Shown in pieces: positions 13,180-14,957 of a stretch of DNA of 14,957 nt. The notes under the pieces were generated by a model. It searched no databases. It was not told where the DNA came from and saw only the letters and a program-made list of their open reading frames with translations. Source of the stretch: JBHHZI01 sp046757965 (GTDB taxonomy: Bacteria > Acidobacteriota > Polarisedimenticolia > SMYD01); NCBI GenBank assembly GCA_046757965.1, contig JBHHZI010000077.1, forward strand, positions 1 through 14,957. Reading direction: 5' to 3'. Made by a program: the position numbers and the translations under genes. Numbering within the stretch: position 1 is the first letter of the stretch; every line of letters starts with the position of its first letter.

Positions 13180-14957
13180 GTGCGATCTCCCCGTCCCACC
13201 GCGGCCCGGAGCGCCCCACCCGGGCCGGCGGCGACCACGGCCGGCGGCAGGGCGGTCTCTCCCGGCCGGTCCCCGGCAAGGACGACGCGGCAGGCCGCAT
13301 ACACCTCGTCCACCCCGATCGCCGAGAGACAGAGATGCCCGATGGGGCAAGCCAGGTGGCGCGGCGGTCGCCGGTGGTCGTAGCACGGGCGACAGTCGAC
13401 CGGACGGGACACGGCGAGTGTGGAGGAACCGTTGTCGTACGGACGACTCACTTCAGGGGGCGTCGGGCCGAAGATGGCCACCACCGGCACCCCCACCGCC
13501 AGGGCAAGATTCATCAGCCCGGAATCATTGGCCACCACCAGCGCGCAGTGCTGCATGAGCCCGGCTGTCAGATCAAGGTCGGGTACCCGACACATGTCGA
13601 GAGATGGATGGGACATCCGGGTCCCCACCGCCTTGACGAGCTCACCCTCCTCCGGGCCACCGAACAGCAGGATCCGTGCGCCGGCGTCACAGAGACGATC
13701 GGCGAGCAGTGCGAATCGCTCGACCGGCCACCGTTTCCAGGCCATGTCCGGGCCACATCCGGGATGGAGCCCGATCAGTGGAGCCTCACCGGCCACTCCC
13801 GATGCGGCAAGCAGCTCCCGGGCCGCCGCATCGACCGGCGCGGCCACCGGCCAGCGCGGCCGTTCGTCATGTGGGCGGGCGATACCCAGGGGCGCCAGAA
13901 GATCGAGATGACGCCTCACCGCCTGCCGGCCGCTGTCCACCGCCGGCAACGGCGCGACGAGATTGAACAGTGTCGGCTGCTGCTCATCGGCCACGTGACC
14001 GGCCCGGTCCGGCACCCCTCCGCAGCGGAGCAGCAGCGCGATGTCGTCGGTGCTGTTGATGTAGTTCACCACGGCCAGATGGAAACGCCGGCGGCGGAGC
14101 CACACGAGCGCGGCGCCTCGCCGGACGAGCCGACCCGGCAGGGTCGCCGCGGACAGATCCCGAATGACCACCCGGTCGACGACTCCGGCGCCGGACAGAA
14201 CCCGGCCTGCGCCGGAGCGACTGACCCAGGCCGTGATGCACGCCCGCGCGAAGTGCCGTCGCACCGCCGAGAGCATCGGCAGCATCGCCAGGGCATCGCC
14301 CAGACCCGCTGTCGCCACGACCAGCAGGCGCCGGACCCGCTCCGGGTCCGGCACCGGACCGGCGACCGGCCGGGTGGCAGCCAGCCAGGCGACCAGCGAG
14401 GCGGAGGACAGCGGCCGGGTGGCAACCGCCTCTTCGCGAAGGTGGCGGCTGAATGCCCACGCGTAGCCCAGCTTCTGCACCAGGTCGGCGAGCGCCCGCA
14501 AAGGATTCCATTGCCACGGCGAGCCGCGGTCGTGTCGGCAGGCTCGCAGGGGCGCGGTCACCAGAGCGCGGGCCACATACCGGATGACACTGAATCGACC
14601 ACCCCGGATGACGTTGCGCGCCGGCGGCGGATACAGTCGATCCAGCTCGACCTTTCCGAGGCCGTACCAGAACTGCTTCCGGAGGAACTGCCGGAGCGTG
14701 GCCGGCGGCGGATGCTCCGCGACGGCGTGCGGGGCCACGACGATCCGATAGCCGGCGCCACGCAGCCGATGGCGCAGATCGACGTCGGTTCCGGTCTCCA
14801 GGGTATCGCTCTCCCGTCCGATCGCCTCGTACACCGCCCGCGGCAATGCACAGCAGAGATGATGAGCCATGTCGGTGTCGGTGACGGCCGTGACCTCGTC
14901 GAACACCGCGCGCGGCATGCTCCGGGCCACCCATCGCTGGAACCGGTTGGCATGCGG
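13176..14957 (-). CDS. GT2-GT9 fusion glycosyltransferase, C-terminal part (start outside window)
   Basis: The frame is open to the window edge, giving 593 visible residues; the N-terminus lies beyond 14957. Numbering starts at the edge. Residues 1 to about 185 match the C-terminal half of an inverting GT2 enzyme: LETGTDVDLRHRLRGAGYRI (53-72) with the conserved DxDLxxRL, then FLRKQFWYGLGK (91-102) and an amphipathic/hydrophobic tail. From about 208 a complete GT9 (WaaC/WaaF heptosyltransferase-like) domain follows: RRLLVVATAGLGDALAMLP (209-227) with the likely catalytic Asp in GLGDAL, IGLHPGCGPDMAWKRWP (395-411), VVANDSGLMNLALAVG (474-489), VAIFGPTPPEV (493-503) and a Cys-containing end (CRPCY, CPIGHLC). 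No stop, ribosome site or ATG separates the two; the first ATG of the GT9 part falls inside its fold. It may add two consecutive sugars. An internal GTG start cannot be excluded but has no ribosome site. Confidence 0.9.
   Translation of the reverse strand, partial: PHANRFQRWVARSMPRAVFDEVTAVTDTDMAHHLCCALPRAVYEAIGRESDTLETGTDVDLRHRLRGAGYRIVVAPHAVAEHPPPATLRQFLRKQFWYGLGKVELDRLYPPPARNVIRGGRFSVIRYVARALVTAPLRACRHDRGSPWQWNPLRALADLVQKLGYAWAFSRHLREEAVATRPLSSASLVAWLAATRPVAGPVPDPERVRRLLVVATAGLGDALAMLPMLSAVRRHFARACITAWVSRSGAGRVLSGAGVVDRVVIRDLSAATLPGRLVRRGAALVWLRRRRFHLAVVNYINSTDDIALLLRCGGVPDRAGHVADEQQPTLFNLVAPLPAVDSGRQAVRRHLDLLAPLGIARPHDERPRWPVAAPVDAAARELLAASGVAGEAPLIGLHPGCGPDMAWKRWPVERFALLADRLCDAGARILLFGGPEEGELVKAVGTRMSHPSLDMCRVPDLDLTAGLMQHCALVVANDSGLMNLALAVGVPVVAIFGPTPPEVSRPYDNGSSTLAVSRPVDCRPCYDHRRPPRHLACPIGHLCLSAIGVDEVYAACRVVLAGDRPGETALPPAVVAAGPGGALRAAVGRGDRT
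13187..13192 (-). promoter_or_regulatory. Shine-Dalgarno site of the PaaK-like gene
   Basis: The minus strand reads GGGGAG with 7 bases to the ATG at 13179, inside the 3' end of the preceding fusion gene. It decides the 13179 start against the longer open frame. Confidence 0.6.

Overview
The window is a dense, GC-rich stretch in which every supported gene lies on the minus strand, so transcription runs from position 14957 towards 1. It reads as part of a cell-surface polysaccharide locus (LPS O-antigen, capsule or exopolysaccharide). A polyprenyl-phosphate sugar-1-phosphate transferase, a MurJ-type flippase, a heptosyltransferase-like domain and four GT4 glycosyltransferases point to a bacterium with a Gram-negative type envelope. 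The phylum cannot be fixed by eye. High-GC lineages such as Myxococcota, Acidobacteriota, Gemmatimonadota or Eisenbacteria-like candidate phyla would all fit; this is inference only.

Layout in the direction of transcription: (a) 14957-13176, the 3' part of a gene that joins a GT2-type glycosyltransferase tail to a complete GT9 (heptosyltransferase-like) domain; (b) 13179-11758, a PaaK/CapK-type adenylate-forming enzyme; (c) 11761-10271, a DUF362 protein; (d) 10274-9120 and 9123-7879, two GT4 glycosyltransferases; (e) 7882-6314, a MurJ/MOP-type flippase; (f) 6317-5187, a third GT4 enzyme; (g) a 65-bp gap, the only real intergenic space, with a weak candidate promoter; (h) 5121-3937, a WecA/TagO/MraY-family initiating transferase; (i) 3940-2555, a UDP-galactopyranose-mutase/protoporphyrinogen-oxidase-like flavoprotein; (j) 2582-1389, a fourth GT4 enzyme; (k) 1402-464 and 467-1, an ABC-2 type ATPase and its permease, the latter cut by the window edge.

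Inferred working model: the WecA-like enzyme loads the first sugar-phosphate on undecaprenyl phosphate, the GT4 and GT2-GT9 enzymes extend it on the cytoplasmic face, and the MurJ-like protein flips the product. The PaaK-like and DUF362 proteins are the least explained members and may add or prepare a non-sugar substituent. No Wzy polymerase, Wzz chain-length regulator, Wzm/Wzt exporter or ligase is visible here. Eight of the ten junctions are exact 4-base ATGA stop/start overlaps and one more overlap is 14 bases and another 28, so the set is probably translationally coupled. No tRNA, rRNA, mobile element, CRISPR array or gene-free stretch above 300 bases was found.
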